NCBI GenBank assembly: GCA_003221985.1
Contig: QHUQ01000040.1
Span: 1 to 6,068, forward strand
DNA: 6,068 bases
DNA from: Gemmatimonadota bacterium
GTDB taxonomy: Bacteria; Gemmatimonadota; Gemmatimonadetes; Gemmatimonadales; GWC2-71-9
Direction: 5' to 3'
The notes beneath the pieces are model-generated. The model was not told the origin of the DNA. It did not search any database and saw only the letters and a program-made list of their open reading frames with translations. Within the stretch, counting starts at the first letter, position 1; each line of letters starts with the position of its first letter. Below are positions 1-5,609 of this stretch, piece after piece. Made by a program: the position numbers and the translations under genes.

Positions 1-895
1 CGTCGACATCGCTGGGCTCGTGAAAGGCGCCTCGCAGGGCGAGGGCCTCGGCAACCAGTTCCTCTCCCACATTCGAGAAGTCGACGCGGTCGTCCACGTG
101 ATCCGCTGCTTCGAGGATCCCGACGTCGTGCACGTCATGGGGCCGGTCGATCCGGTGCGGGATCACGACGTCATCACCAGCGAGCTGGCGCTCGCCGATC
201 TCGCGGTGGTCGAGCGCCGGCTCGACAAGGCGCGCAAAACGGCGCGCGCCGGCGACAAGGACGCGCAGCTCGAGCTGGTCCTGTTGGAGCGCGTGGTGGC
301 GGAGCTCAACGCCGGCCGGGGCGCGCGCGAAGCGGGCGAAGGCGCGGACGCGGTGACGTTCCTGCGCCGCCTCGGGCTGCTCACCGCCAAGCCGATTCTC
401 TACGCCGCCAATGTCAACGAGGACGATCTCGCGGCCGGCGGTGGCAAATGGATCGCGCAACTGAAGTCAGCTGTGCAGACCCATCACGAAGACGCGGAGA
501 TCGTTGCCTTCTCCGCCAGGCTCGAGGCCGAGCTCGCCGAGCTGTCAGGCGAGGAGCGGCGGGAGTATCTCGCGAGCGCCGGTGTCGCCGAGCCGGGGCT
601 CGACCGCTTGATTCACGCCGGCTACCGCCTGCTCGGCTTGCAGACGTTCTTTACCGTCGGCGAGAACGAAGTGCGGGCGTGGACGATGCATCGCGGCGAC
701 ACCGCGTTCGATGCGGCGGGCGAGATCCACTCGGACTTTCAGCGCGGATTCATCCGCGCGGAAACCGTCGGCTTTGCGGAGTTTGTGAAAGCGGGTAGCT
801 ACAAGGCGGCCCGCGAGCAGGGACTCGTGCGGAGTGAAGGACGCGATTACGTGGTGAAAGACGGCGACATTCTGCTGTTTCGATTCAACGTCTAG
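1..895 (+). CDS. ychF: Ribosome-binding ATPase/GTPase YchF (OLA1 family), 5'-truncated by window edge
   Basis: This is the C-terminal 297 residues of YchF, read from base 2; the family is about 363 residues, so roughly the first 65, including the P-loop, lie outside the window. YchF is an Obg-related P-loop NTPase that associates with ribosomes and has been tied to stress responses and to translation from weak or leaderless starts. Visible landmarks: the G3 region [11 protein letters not shown] at bases 2-34 followed by GEGLGNQFL; the coiled-coil helical insert around bases 180-330; the G4-equivalent NVNE at 410-421, which replaces the usual NKxD and in this family goes with ATP rather than GTP preference; and a C-terminal TGS domain from about base 640 ([13 protein letters not shown], then the conserved GFIRAETV and [11 protein letters not shown] end). 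A GTG at 20 is an internal Val, not the start. The TAG stop (893-895) interlocks with the stop of the convergent gene. Confidence 0.96.
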   Translation, partial: VDIAGLVKGASQGEGLGNQFLSHIREVDAVVHVIRCFEDPDVVHVMGPVDPVRDHDVITSELALADLAVVERRLDKARKTARAGDKDAQLELVLLERVVAELNAGRGAREAGEGADAVTFLRRLGLLTAKPILYAANVNEDDLAAGGGKWIAQLKSAVQTHHEDAEIVAFSARLEAELAELSGEERREYLASAGVAEPGLDRLIHAGYRLLGLQTFFTVGENEVRAWTMHRGDTAFDAAGEIHSDFQRGFIRAETVGFAEFVKAGSYKAAREQGLVRSEGRDYVVKDGDILLFRFNV

Positions 896-1662
896 CGCGT
901 CCAGATCATCACCAGGCCGCACGCCCCATGGGTGGGGAATCCTCCGCCCATCCAAATCGAAGAGCCTGCCGACACGGCGAGCGCGGGACTCAACCCATAC
1001 GGCGGCTCGCCGCGATACACCTCCACCGCCGCGACCCGGGAGACGTCGATCCGATCGTAGTTGTCCTCCCCCCAGGGCATGCCGTTCACGTTGATCGGCA
1101 CGGCGCACAGCGCGCCGCGGCTGAAGCGCGTCGGCATGCACAGCTCGAAGCAGCGCGTGGCGATGCCTTCGAGCGTCAGCAACGAGCTGATTCTGGTCGG
1201 CCGGACCTGGTCGATCTCCTCGCGGGTGAAGAAGCGGGCGAACCCGCGGTACCAGTCGCGCCGCTCGTAGAAACCGGCGAGATCCCGCTGGCCGTTCACC
1301 TGCCGCACCTCGACGACGACGGGATCGAGATCGATCGCTTCGACGTCGAGCAGGACGGCGATCTGCTTGACGTGCTGGCCGCGTAGCTCGAACTGAAAGT
1401 AGTCCGTCTCCCGCCCGTCGAAGGAGACCCGGATCAGCTGCACGCCGGTGGGCAACCCACCCAGCCAAAAGCTGCCGGACGAGTCGGTGACGACGAACTT
1501 CCGTGCCGCGGGAACGGAAATCATCACGCCGGCCAGCGGGTGCCCGTTGAACGACGAGCTCGCCGTGCCGCGCAATGTGGCGACGCTGGGTGTTTGCGCG
1601 GCTGCCGGGACGGTCCAAAGCGCCAAAACGGCCAGCAGGCCGCAGGGGCGAGGCCTAGGCAT
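892..1662 (-). CDS. Exported carboxypeptidase-regulatory-like / TonB-plug-domain protein without beta-barrel
   Basis: A 256-residue protein. Residues 1-22 form a Sec signal peptide (PRPR n-region, LLAVLALW core, cleavage likely after AAA before Q23). Cys7 lies in the n-region and there is no lipobox. Residues about 28-118 look like a carboxypeptidase-regulatory (CarboxypepD_reg) beta-sandwich: RGTASSSFNGHPLAGVMISV, TDSSGSFWLGGLPTG, then a VVVEV strand typical of the joint to a TonB plug. Residues about 130-256 resemble a plug domain (FFTREEIDQVRPTRISSLL; VNGMPWGEDNYDRIDVSRVAAVEVYRG), and the protein then ends at IWTR with no barrel. Four Cys in the mature part (171, 175, 186, 248) could form disulfides in the periplasm. 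Such short regulatory-plug proteins are common in Gemmatimonadota-like genomes; their function is not known to me. They might bind a ligand or an outer-membrane partner, which is inference. It is the only minus-strand gene here. The start codon has no clear Shine-Dalgarno. Confidence 0.85.
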   Translation of the reverse strand: MPRPRPCGLLAVLALWTVPAAAQTPSVATLRGTASSSFNGHPLAGVMISVPAARKFVVTDSSGSFWLGGLPTGVQLIRVSFDGRETDYFQFELRGQHVKQIAVLLDVEAIDLDPVVVEVRQVNGQRDLAGFYERRDWYRGFARFFTREEIDQVRPTRISSLLTLEGIATRCFELCMPTRFSRGALCAVPINVNGMPWGEDNYDRIDVSRVAAVEVYRGEPPYGLSPALAVSAGSSIWMGGGFPTHGACGLVMIWTR

Positions 1663-1666
1663 CCAC

Positions 1667-1672
1667 TACAAT
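1667..1672 (+). promoter_or_regulatory. Possible -10 element for the rpsF operon
   Basis: TACAAT matches TATAAT at 5 of 6 positions and lies about 90 bases before the rpsF ATG, which would give a leader of about 75-80 nucleotides. I see no good -35 at the correct distance because the upstream DNA is GC-rich coding sequence of the divergent gene. It overlaps the minus-strand -10 on the other strand within the near-palindrome CTACAATAG. Confidence 0.3.
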
Positions 1673-1696
1673 AGCGTTTAGCTTTCCGCCTCACAA
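1668..1696 (-). promoter_or_regulatory. Putative sigma70-type promoter for the minus-strand plug-domain gene
   Basis: On the minus strand a TTGTGA (bases 1696-1691, 4/6 to TTGACA) and a TATTGT (1673-1668, 4/6 to TATAAT) are separated by exactly 17 bases. The -10 element ends five bases before the ATG at 1662, so a transcript from it would begin at or next to the start codon, making a leaderless mRNA; this agrees with the missing Shine-Dalgarno. It rests on short motif matches in an A/T-rich patch, so it is tentative. Confidence 0.4.
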
Positions 1697-1705
1697 ATTT
1701 TCCCT

Positions 1706-1731
1706 ACTCGGCGCCTTCCACCGCGCCGGGT
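1706..1731 (+). promoter_or_regulatory. GC-rich hairpin in the rpsF leader, candidate S6:S18-type autoregulatory element
   Basis: Bases 1706-1714 (ACTCGGCGC) can pair with 1723-1731 (GCGCCGGGT): nine pairs including one U-G, enclosing the eight-base loop CTTCCACC. Loop bases 1718-1722 (CCACC) are complementary to 1750-1754 (GGTGG), which overlap the rpsF Shine-Dalgarno, so a loop-to-RBS pseudoknot is possible; CACC at 1732-1735 could pair with 1750-1753 instead. No T-run follows, so it is not an intrinsic terminator. Bacterial rpsF leaders are known to carry an RNA motif bound by the S6:S18 dimer that represses translation. Position and SD-pairing fit that role, but I could not test it against the motif consensus. 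Confidence 0.4.
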
Positions 1732-1742
1732 CACCCATGACC

Positions 1743-1752
1743 AAAGGGAGGT
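1743..1752 (+). promoter_or_regulatory. Shine-Dalgarno of rpsF
   Basis: AAAGGGAGGT lies just upstream of the ATG at 1756. GGAGG ends four bases and AAAGGG seven bases before the start, which fixes this ATG as the rpsF start. Confidence 0.75.
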
Positions 1753-1755
1753 GGC

Positions 1756-2118
1756 ATGAGTCGTCGGTATGAGACGGTGTACATCTTTGATAGCGCGCTG
1801 GACGAGCCGGCAATCAACGAAAAACTCAATCGCTTTCACGCCCTTCTGACCAAGGAAGGGAAAGGCACGCTTACGAACGTGTCGCATTGGGGCAAGCGGA
1901 CGATGGCGTACAAAATCAAGAAGAAAGAGACCGGCTACTACGTCGTCGCGGAGTTTGCGGCGACGGGGGATCTGTTGCCGGAGTACGAGCGCGCGGTGAA
2001 GCTCGACGAGGGCGTGTTGCGCTTTCTCGTGGTCGAGGCCGCGAAGGAGCAGCCGAAGCCGGTGGTCGCCGCCGCCGTCGCCCCCGAGGAAGAAGAGCTG
2101 GAGGAGGAGGAAGCGTGA
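1756..2118 (+). CDS. rpsF: 30S ribosomal protein S6
   Basis: A 120-residue S6, which sits on the platform of the 30S subunit and binds S18 as a dimer. The N-terminus [25 protein letters not shown] is the standard first strand and helix of the ferredoxin-like fold. The conserved [29 protein letters not shown] follows at residues 41-69, and the last core strand is at about 84-96 ([14 protein letters not shown]). After the core is an Ala/Pro/Val linker and an acidic end, [10 protein letters not shown] (residues 111-120). In Escherichia coli the S6 C-terminus is lengthened with Glu by RimK; here a poly-Glu tail is genetically encoded. The start is set by a strong Shine-Dalgarno. The stop overlaps the rpsR start by three bases (GTGA). 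No ssb gene lies between rpsF and rpsR, unlike many bacteria. Confidence 0.97.
   Translation: MSRRYETVYIFDSALDEPAINEKLNRFHALLTKEGKGTLTNVSHWGKRTMAYKIKKKETGYYVVAEFAATGDLLPEYERAVKLDEGVLRFLVVEAAKEQPKPVVAAAVAPEEEELEEEEA
2102..2110 (+). promoter_or_regulatory. Shine-Dalgarno of rpsR within the S6 poly-Glu codons
   Basis: AGGAGGAGG, part of the GAG/GAA run encoding the acidic S6 tail, supplies two overlapping AGGAGG copies ending seven and four bases before the rpsR GTG at 2115. It supports that GTG as the start and implies translational coupling from S6 to S18. Confidence 0.8.
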
Positions 2119-2336
2119 GACGTCCCGCCAAGACCTGTCCCGTGTGCGAATCCGGCGCGCGCGTGCTCGACTACAAGGATGACCGGACGCTGGGCCGCTT
2201 TCTCACGGAGCGCGGCAAGATCTTGCCGAGCCGGTTGTCGGGCATGTGCGCGCGTCACCAGCGGCAGCTGGCGACGGCGATCAAGCGCGCCCGCCAGCTG
2301 GCGTTGATTCCGTACATCAAGGGTCACACGGCATAG
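2115..2336 (+). CDS. rpsR: 30S ribosomal protein S18
   Basis: A 73-residue S18 with a GTG start. It is the partner of S6 on the 30S platform. The start is chosen because the protein then begins (M)[10 protein letters not shown], as S18 does, because the strong SD sits just upstream, and because GTGA overlaps the rpsF stop. Core family signatures are visible: [20 protein letters not shown] (residues 19-38), [26 protein letters not shown]. Cys8, Cys11, Cys45 and His48 form a CxxC...CxxH set, the zinc-ribbon-like (C+) form of S18, so zinc binding is likely. The same frame is open further upstream inside rpsF, but that stretch is an out-of-frame shadow. The TAG stop at 2334-2336 overlaps the proposed start region of the next gene. 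Confidence 0.96.
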   Translation: MRRPAKTCPVCESGARVLDYKDDRTLGRFLTERGKILPSRLSGMCARHQRQLATAIKRARQLALIPYIKGHTA

Positions 2337-3325
2337 ACACTCGCCAGTCGTGGTGGCGCCCGCTCCTGGCCCTGGTCGCGTTCGTGCTGTGGGCGCACCC
2401 GAGCCTGGTCGGCCTGCCCTGCGCGGCGCTCCTGTTCGTCGCGCCGGGTTCGCAGGACCGACCGGGGGGGGGCCGGGGCTGGTCGCAGCCGATCGCGGGA
2501 ATGATCGGCGCCGTCAGTCTCGCGTTGCTGGTGGTGAGCGGCACCAGCGGCAGCCGGCTCGCCGCGGTCACGAGCGCCTATATCGTGCTCGCCACGGCGG
2601 CGTTCGTCTCGTTCATGCTGCTCGCGCCACGGCCGATTCTGCAGCAGGCGCTGCGCTCGATTGTCGCCGCCGGGATCGCGACGGCGGTGCTCATCCAGGT
2701 GCTGTGGGCTCCGGAGCTCCTCCGATTCGACGCGTGGGGCTCGCTCGCCTGGGAAGCGACGCGGCTGGCGAGCACCACGATGCGCATGATCGTGGAAGTC
2801 GCGCCCGAAGCGTTCCCGGTCTACGAGCCGGTGGTACGGTTTGTCAGCGTCACCTGGCCGGGCATGCTCGCGCTGCAAACCCTCGCCGGCCTGGCGCTCG
2901 CGTGGCAGCTGTATCTGCGCCTCGCACCACCCGCGGCGCATGCCGGGGCGGAAGCGCGGCCCGCGCTCGCGCGGTTCAAGGATTTCTACATGGGCGACGC
3001 GTGGGTATGGGGCATCGTCGCCTGGCTGGGCGTGCTGATTCTCCCGGTCTCCGGCGCGCTGCACGTCGCCGGCACCAACGTCGGGCTCGTCGCGGGCACG
3101 TTGTACGCGCTGCGGGGCGCCGCGATCGTCGCGACCTTCGCCGAAGCGTTCGGCGTGTCGGCGGTCGCGCTGGTGATCGCCGCAGCCGCCGCCGCGGCGC
3201 TCGCCGTGCCGCTGGTGTTCGTGCTGCCCGGGCTGTGCACCCTCGGCATTACCGATACGTGGTACCAATACCGGCGCCGCCTGGCCGCCGCGCGCGGCGC
3301 GGGTCCAATACAACCTAAGGACTGA
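2333..3325 (+). CDS. DUF2232 / YybS-like polytopic membrane protein; start codon uncertain
   Basis: A hydrophobic integral membrane protein of about 330 residues, counted from an ATA at 2333. About eight membrane segments are visible, roughly at residues 10-37, 53-69, 75-97, 107-124, 174-197, 224-240, 245-270 and 274-303. A conserved-looking end [12 protein letters not shown] (304-315) is like the DTWxxxR tail of the DUF2232 (YybS) family. Position between rpsR and rplI matches that family, whose Firmicutes members sit near rplI; biochemical function is unknown. The start is a problem: the only in-frame ATG (2246) is 91 bases inside rpsR and would add a hydrophilic 29-residue shadow of rpsR, while GTG 2384 would cut the first membrane segment. 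ATA 2333 overlaps the rpsR TAG as ATAG and has AAGGG (2319-2323) nine bases upstream, so a near-cognate ATA start or a sequence error is possible. A run of nine G lies at 2464-2472, and seven Ala codons at 3179-3199. Confidence 0.8.
   Translation: MDTRQSWWRPLLALVAFVLWAHPSLVGLPCAALLFVAPGSQDRPGGGRGWSQPIAGMIGAVSLALLVVSGTSGSRLAAVTSAYIVLATAAFVSFMLLAPRPILQQALRSIVAAGIATAVLIQVLWAPELLRFDAWGSLAWEATRLASTTMRMIVEVAPEAFPVYEPVVRFVSVTWPGMLALQTLAGLALAWQLYLRLAPPAAHAGAEARPALARFKDFYMGDAWVWGIVAWLGVLILPVSGALHVAGTNVGLVAGTLYALRGAAIVATFAEAFGVSAVALVIAAAAAAALAVPLVFVLPGLCTLGITDTWYQYRRRLAAARGAGPIQPKD
2464..2472 (+). repeat. Homopolymeric run of nine G inside the membrane-protein gene
   Basis: Nine consecutive G encode part of a Pro-Gly-Gly-Gly loop between the first hydrophobic block and the second membrane segment. 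Both sides are hydrophobic in the same frame, so the assembled length appears in frame. G-runs of this length are prone to slippage in replication and in sequencing. Confidence 0.9.
3316..3321 (+). promoter_or_regulatory. Shine-Dalgarno of rplI
   Basis: TAAGGA ends six bases before the rplI ATG at 3328. It lies inside the last codons of the membrane-protein gene, whose TGA ends two bases before that ATG. Confidence 0.8.
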
Positions 3326-3327
3326 CG

Positions 3328-3771
3328 ATGGAAATCATTCTGCGGGAAGACGTGCAGCATCTGGGCAAAGTCGGCGAGGTGGTGAAGGTGAAGGACGGCT
3401 ACGCCCGTAACTATCTCCTGCCCAAAGGGCTCGCCTACCCGGCGACCGACGCAAACAAGAAGAAGATCGCCTACGAAGGCGAGCGCGTGGCGAAGCAGCG
3501 CGCCGCCGAGAAAACGGCCGCCCAGACCGAAGCGACGCGGCTGGCGGATGTGCATCTCACCTTCGAGGTCAAGGTCGGCGAAGAGGAGAAGCTGTACGGC
3601 TCGGTCACCGCGAGCGACATCCAGCGCAAGCTCGAGGAGATGGGCATCCACGTCGACAAGCGCAAGATCGATCTGGCCGAGCCGATCCGCGAGCTCGGCG
3701 AGTTCAACGTCGGGATCAAGATCCATCCCGAAGTGCGGCCCGAAGTCCGGATCACGGTGGTGAAGGAGTAA
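3328..3771 (+). CDS. rplI: 50S ribosomal protein L9
   Basis: A 147-residue, full-length L9 (usual length near 149). L9 binds 23S rRNA near the base of the L1 stalk and extends far from the ribosome surface; it influences frame maintenance. The N-terminal rRNA-binding domain is plain: MEIILREDVQHLGKVGEVV, then VKDGYARNYLLPKGLAYPAT (residues 22-41). The long connecting helix covers about 42-75 (NKKKIAYEGERVAKQRAAEKTAAQ). The C-terminal domain follows, with LYGSVTASDIQRKLEEMGIHVDKRKI at 88-113 and the final strand IKIHPEVRPEVRITVVKE. ATG is two bases after the preceding TGA, with a good SD. The last codons (GTGAAGGAGTAA) provide an AAGGAG that would serve the next gene. Confidence 0.98.
   Translation: MEIILREDVQHLGKVGEVVKVKDGYARNYLLPKGLAYPATDANKKKIAYEGERVAKQRAAEKTAAQTEATRLADVHLTFEVKVGEEEKLYGSVTASDIQRKLEEMGIHVDKRKIDLAEPIRELGEFNVGIKIHPEVRPEVRITVVKE
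3763..3768 (+). promoter_or_regulatory. Shine-Dalgarno-like AAGGAG at the end of rplI, for the fak gene
   Basis: AAGGAG ends five bases before ATC 3774 and eight before GTC 3777, both in frame with the downstream fak gene, but 71 bases before its first canonical start (GTG 3840). It may also be simply the Lys-Glu end of L9. Its position supports initiation close to 3774. Confidence 0.45.
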
Positions 3772-3786
3772 CGATCGTCGCGATCG
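3772..3786 (+). repeat. Perfect inverted repeat (hairpin) at the rplI/fak junction
   Basis: CGATCG, TCG, CGATCG: two copies of a six-base palindrome separated by three bases, so the RNA can fold a six-pair stem with a three-base loop immediately after the rplI stop. The second copy lies within the eight-base palindrome GCGATCGC (3780-3787). There is no T-run, so termination is unlikely. It overlaps the region where the fak start is expected. Confidence 0.6.
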
Positions 3787-5609
3787 CATACGTCGACGGC
3801 CCGCGCTTCCGCCGCTCGCTGCTCGCCGCGGCGGACTGGGTGGCGGCAGGACGCGACGAGTTGAACCGCATCAATGTCTTTCCCGTCCCCGACGGCGACA
3901 CAGGGACGAACATGTGCCTCACCCTCCGCGCCGTCGCGGGCGCGCTGCGCGATCTCGGCGATGGTGGCACGCCGCTGCCCCTCCCCTACGTCGCCGAGAC
4001 GATGGCGCAGGCCAGCGTGCGCGGGGCCCGCGGCAACTCCGGCATGATGCTCTCACAGTTCCTCATCGGGTTCCGCGAAGGAATCGGCCAGCGGCTGCGC
4101 GCCAGCGCGAGCGATCTCGCGGCGGCCATCGCGCTCGGCTTCGAGCGGCTCCGCGCCTCACTCGACGAGCCGCTGGAGGGCACGATTCTCACCGTGGCGC
4201 GCGAAGCGGCCGATGAGGCCGGGCGCGCGCGTGGCGAATCGGACCTGCGCGTCTTCATGAGCCGGATCGTGAGCCGGGCGGATGCCGCGCTCCAGCGCAC
4301 GCCCGAGCTGCTGGCCGCGCTCAAGACCGCCGGGGTCGTGGACGCGGGCGCCAAAGGGTTCGTGCGGCTGCTGGAAGGGGTGAAGCGCCTCATAGAGGAA
4401 GGCCACGTCGCCCAGGGCGCGGTCGACCGGGTGAGCGCGTCGACCAGCGCCGCGGCGCAAACAGAGGTCGACGCGAATCGCGACTATCGCTACTGCACCG
4501 AGCTGATGGTGCGCTCCCCGTCTCTGCCCGATCCAGCGGCGGTGCGCACGGCCCTGCGCCCGCATGGCGGCTCGATCGTGGTCCTGGCCACGGGCGACTT
4601 GCTGAAAGCGCACCTGCATACGGACGCGCCGGATCCCGTCTTCCAGCTCGCGAGCACCTGGGGAACGCTCGAGTCGACCAAGGCGGACGACATGCGCGCC
4701 CAGCATCAGGCGCTGCAGACCCGCCGGCCGATCGCCTTCGTCACCGACACCGCCTCTGACCTCCCTGACGAGCTGGCGCTGCAGTACGACATCGGCCTCG
4801 TGCCCACCCAGCTGATCGTGGAGGAGCGCTCCTACCGCGACCGCTTGGAGCTCACGTCGGGTGAGTTCTTCCGGCGGCTTCGGGCGGGACTCGACGCCAG
4901 CACGTCGCAGCCGGCCCCTCAAGCGTTCACGGACGCCTACCAGGATGCCGCCCGGGCGGCGGACCACGTCATCGCGATCATCCTGTCGAGCGCGCTGTCG
5001 GGGACGTTCGCGAACGCCGAGGCCGCCGCCCGCCGCTTCGATCCGGCGCGCGTGACGGTGGTGGACAGCCGCAGCGCCACGCTGGGCGAGGGCCTGCTGG
5101 TGGTGCGCGGCGTCGAGCTTGCCGCGGCCGGATGGCAGCCTGACGCGATCGTCCGCGAGCTGCAGCGCGTCCGGGCGCAATCAGGCGGGTTCTTCACCGT
5201 GGACAACTTCGAGCGGCTGGTGCGCTCGGGCCGCGTCGGGCGCGGCAGGGCCTGGCTAGGCACAAAGCTCAACCTGAAGCCGGTGATGGCGCTTACTATG
5301 GAAGGGAAAATCGAGCCGATCGGCCGGGTGCGCGGCCGGAACGCGGCGCGGCAGCGCATTCTCGAGCTGCTGGACCGCGCGCTCACCCCGCGCCCCCGCG
5401 CGCTGCGACTCGGCATTGCGCATGGCGACATCCCGGAGTTCGCCGAGGCGCTGCGGGCGGAGCTGGTCGCGCGCTACCGGCCGATGCAGTGTCTGGTGAG
5501 CCCCGTCACGCCGGTGATCGCGGCGCACGCCGGGATCGGCGCCTGGGGCGTTTTCTATCAGAACGAGGACGGAACAAACGCGACGAGCACCGGCTATGAC
5601 CACCCCTGA
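3774..5609 (+). CDS. Fatty acid kinase-like DhaL (FakA-type) protein fused to a DegV (FakB-type) domain; start codon uncertain
   Basis: A long two-part protein. Residues are numbered from GTG 3840 (589 residues from there). The N-terminal DhaL/DAK2 ATP-binding domain shows NVFPVPDGDTGTNM (12-25; Asp18 and Asp20 as Mg-nucleotide ligands), GARGNSG (62-68), EGTILTV (113-119) and DAGAKGF (168-174). A middle FakA-type domain follows (YRYCTELMV; AHLHTDAPDP; STKADDMRAQH). The DegV domain runs from about 295, with TDTASDL (302-308), SSALSGTF (383-390), VVDSRSATLGEG, LVRSGRVGRGRAWLGTKLNLKP and the late AHAGIGAWG. In Firmicutes FakA phosphorylates fatty acids held by separate DegV-type FakB proteins, giving acyl phosphate for phospholipid synthesis; here kinase and binding protein would be one chain (inference). 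Bases 3789-3839 encode YVDGPRFRRSLLAAADW, matching the family's first helix, so translation must begin upstream of GTG 3840. No ATG/GTG/TTG exists there in frame; ATC 3774 or GTC 3777 after AAGGAG fit best. Confidence 0.88.
   Translation: MVAIAYVDGPRFRRSLLAAADWVAAGRDELNRINVFPVPDGDTGTNMCLTLRAVAGALRDLGDGGTPLPLPYVAETMAQASVRGARGNSGMMLSQFLIGFREGIGQRLRASASDLAAAIALGFERLRASLDEPLEGTILTVAREAADEAGRARGESDLRVFMSRIVSRADAALQRTPELLAALKTAGVVDAGAKGFVRLLEGVKRLIEEGHVAQGAVDRVSASTSAAAQTEVDANRDYRYCTELMVRSPSLPDPAAVRTALRPHGGSIVVLATGDLLKAHLHTDAPDPVFQLASTWGTLESTKADDMRAQHQALQTRRPIAFVTDTASDLPDELALQYDIGLVPTQLIVEERSYRDRLELTSGEFFRRLRAGLDASTSQPAPQAFTDAYQDAARAADHVIAIILSSALSGTFANAEAAARRFDPARVTVVDSRSATLGEGLLVVRGVELAAAGWQPDAIVRELQRVRAQSGGFFTVDNFERLVRSGRVGRGRAWLGTKLNLKPVMALTMEGKIEPIGRVRGRNAARQRILELLDRALTPRPRALRLGIAHGDIPEFAEALRAELVARYRPMQCLVSPVTPVIAAHAGIGAWGVFYQNEDGTNATSTGYDHP

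Noticed and set aside
924..937. Hairpin CCCCA-TGGG-TGGGG just after the ychF stop as a possible terminator
   Set aside because: Only five pairs, no T-run on either strand, and it lies inside the coding sequence of the convergent gene.
545..1618. Minus-strand 357-codon open frame spanning ychF and the plug-protein gene
   Set aside because: Arg-rich, low-complexity translation typical of high-GC shadow frames; it overlaps two recognisable genes and has no family features.
1737..1772. Eleven-codon leader ORF beginning ATGACC before rpsF
   Set aside because: Out of frame with rpsF, no Shine-Dalgarno of its own, no regulatory codon run; overlapping the rpsF RBS appears to be chance.
2246..2332. 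ATG 2246 as the true start of the membrane-protein gene
   Set aside because: It would overlap rpsR by 91 bases, lacks a Shine-Dalgarno and adds a polar segment that is simply rpsR read in another frame.
3179..3199. Seven-Ala codon stretch as a trinucleotide repeat
   Set aside because: Codons are mixed (GCC, GCA, GCG) and it is part of a transmembrane helix, so it reflects composition rather than a repeat tract.
2324..3313. Minus-strand 329-codon open frame opposite the membrane-protein gene
   Set aside because: Composition dominated by Arg, Glu, Gln and Gly with no domain pattern; antisense to a gene with clear membrane segments.
3780..3787. GCGATCGC as a cyanobacterial HIP1 element
   Set aside because: HIP1 is recognised by genome-wide over-representation; a single copy in high-GC DNA is expected by chance and nothing else here is cyanobacterial.
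4158..5180. Minus-strand 340-codon open frame opposite fak
   Set aside because: Arg/Gly/Leu-rich antisense shadow of the DhaL-DegV gene; no plausible ribosome site or motif.
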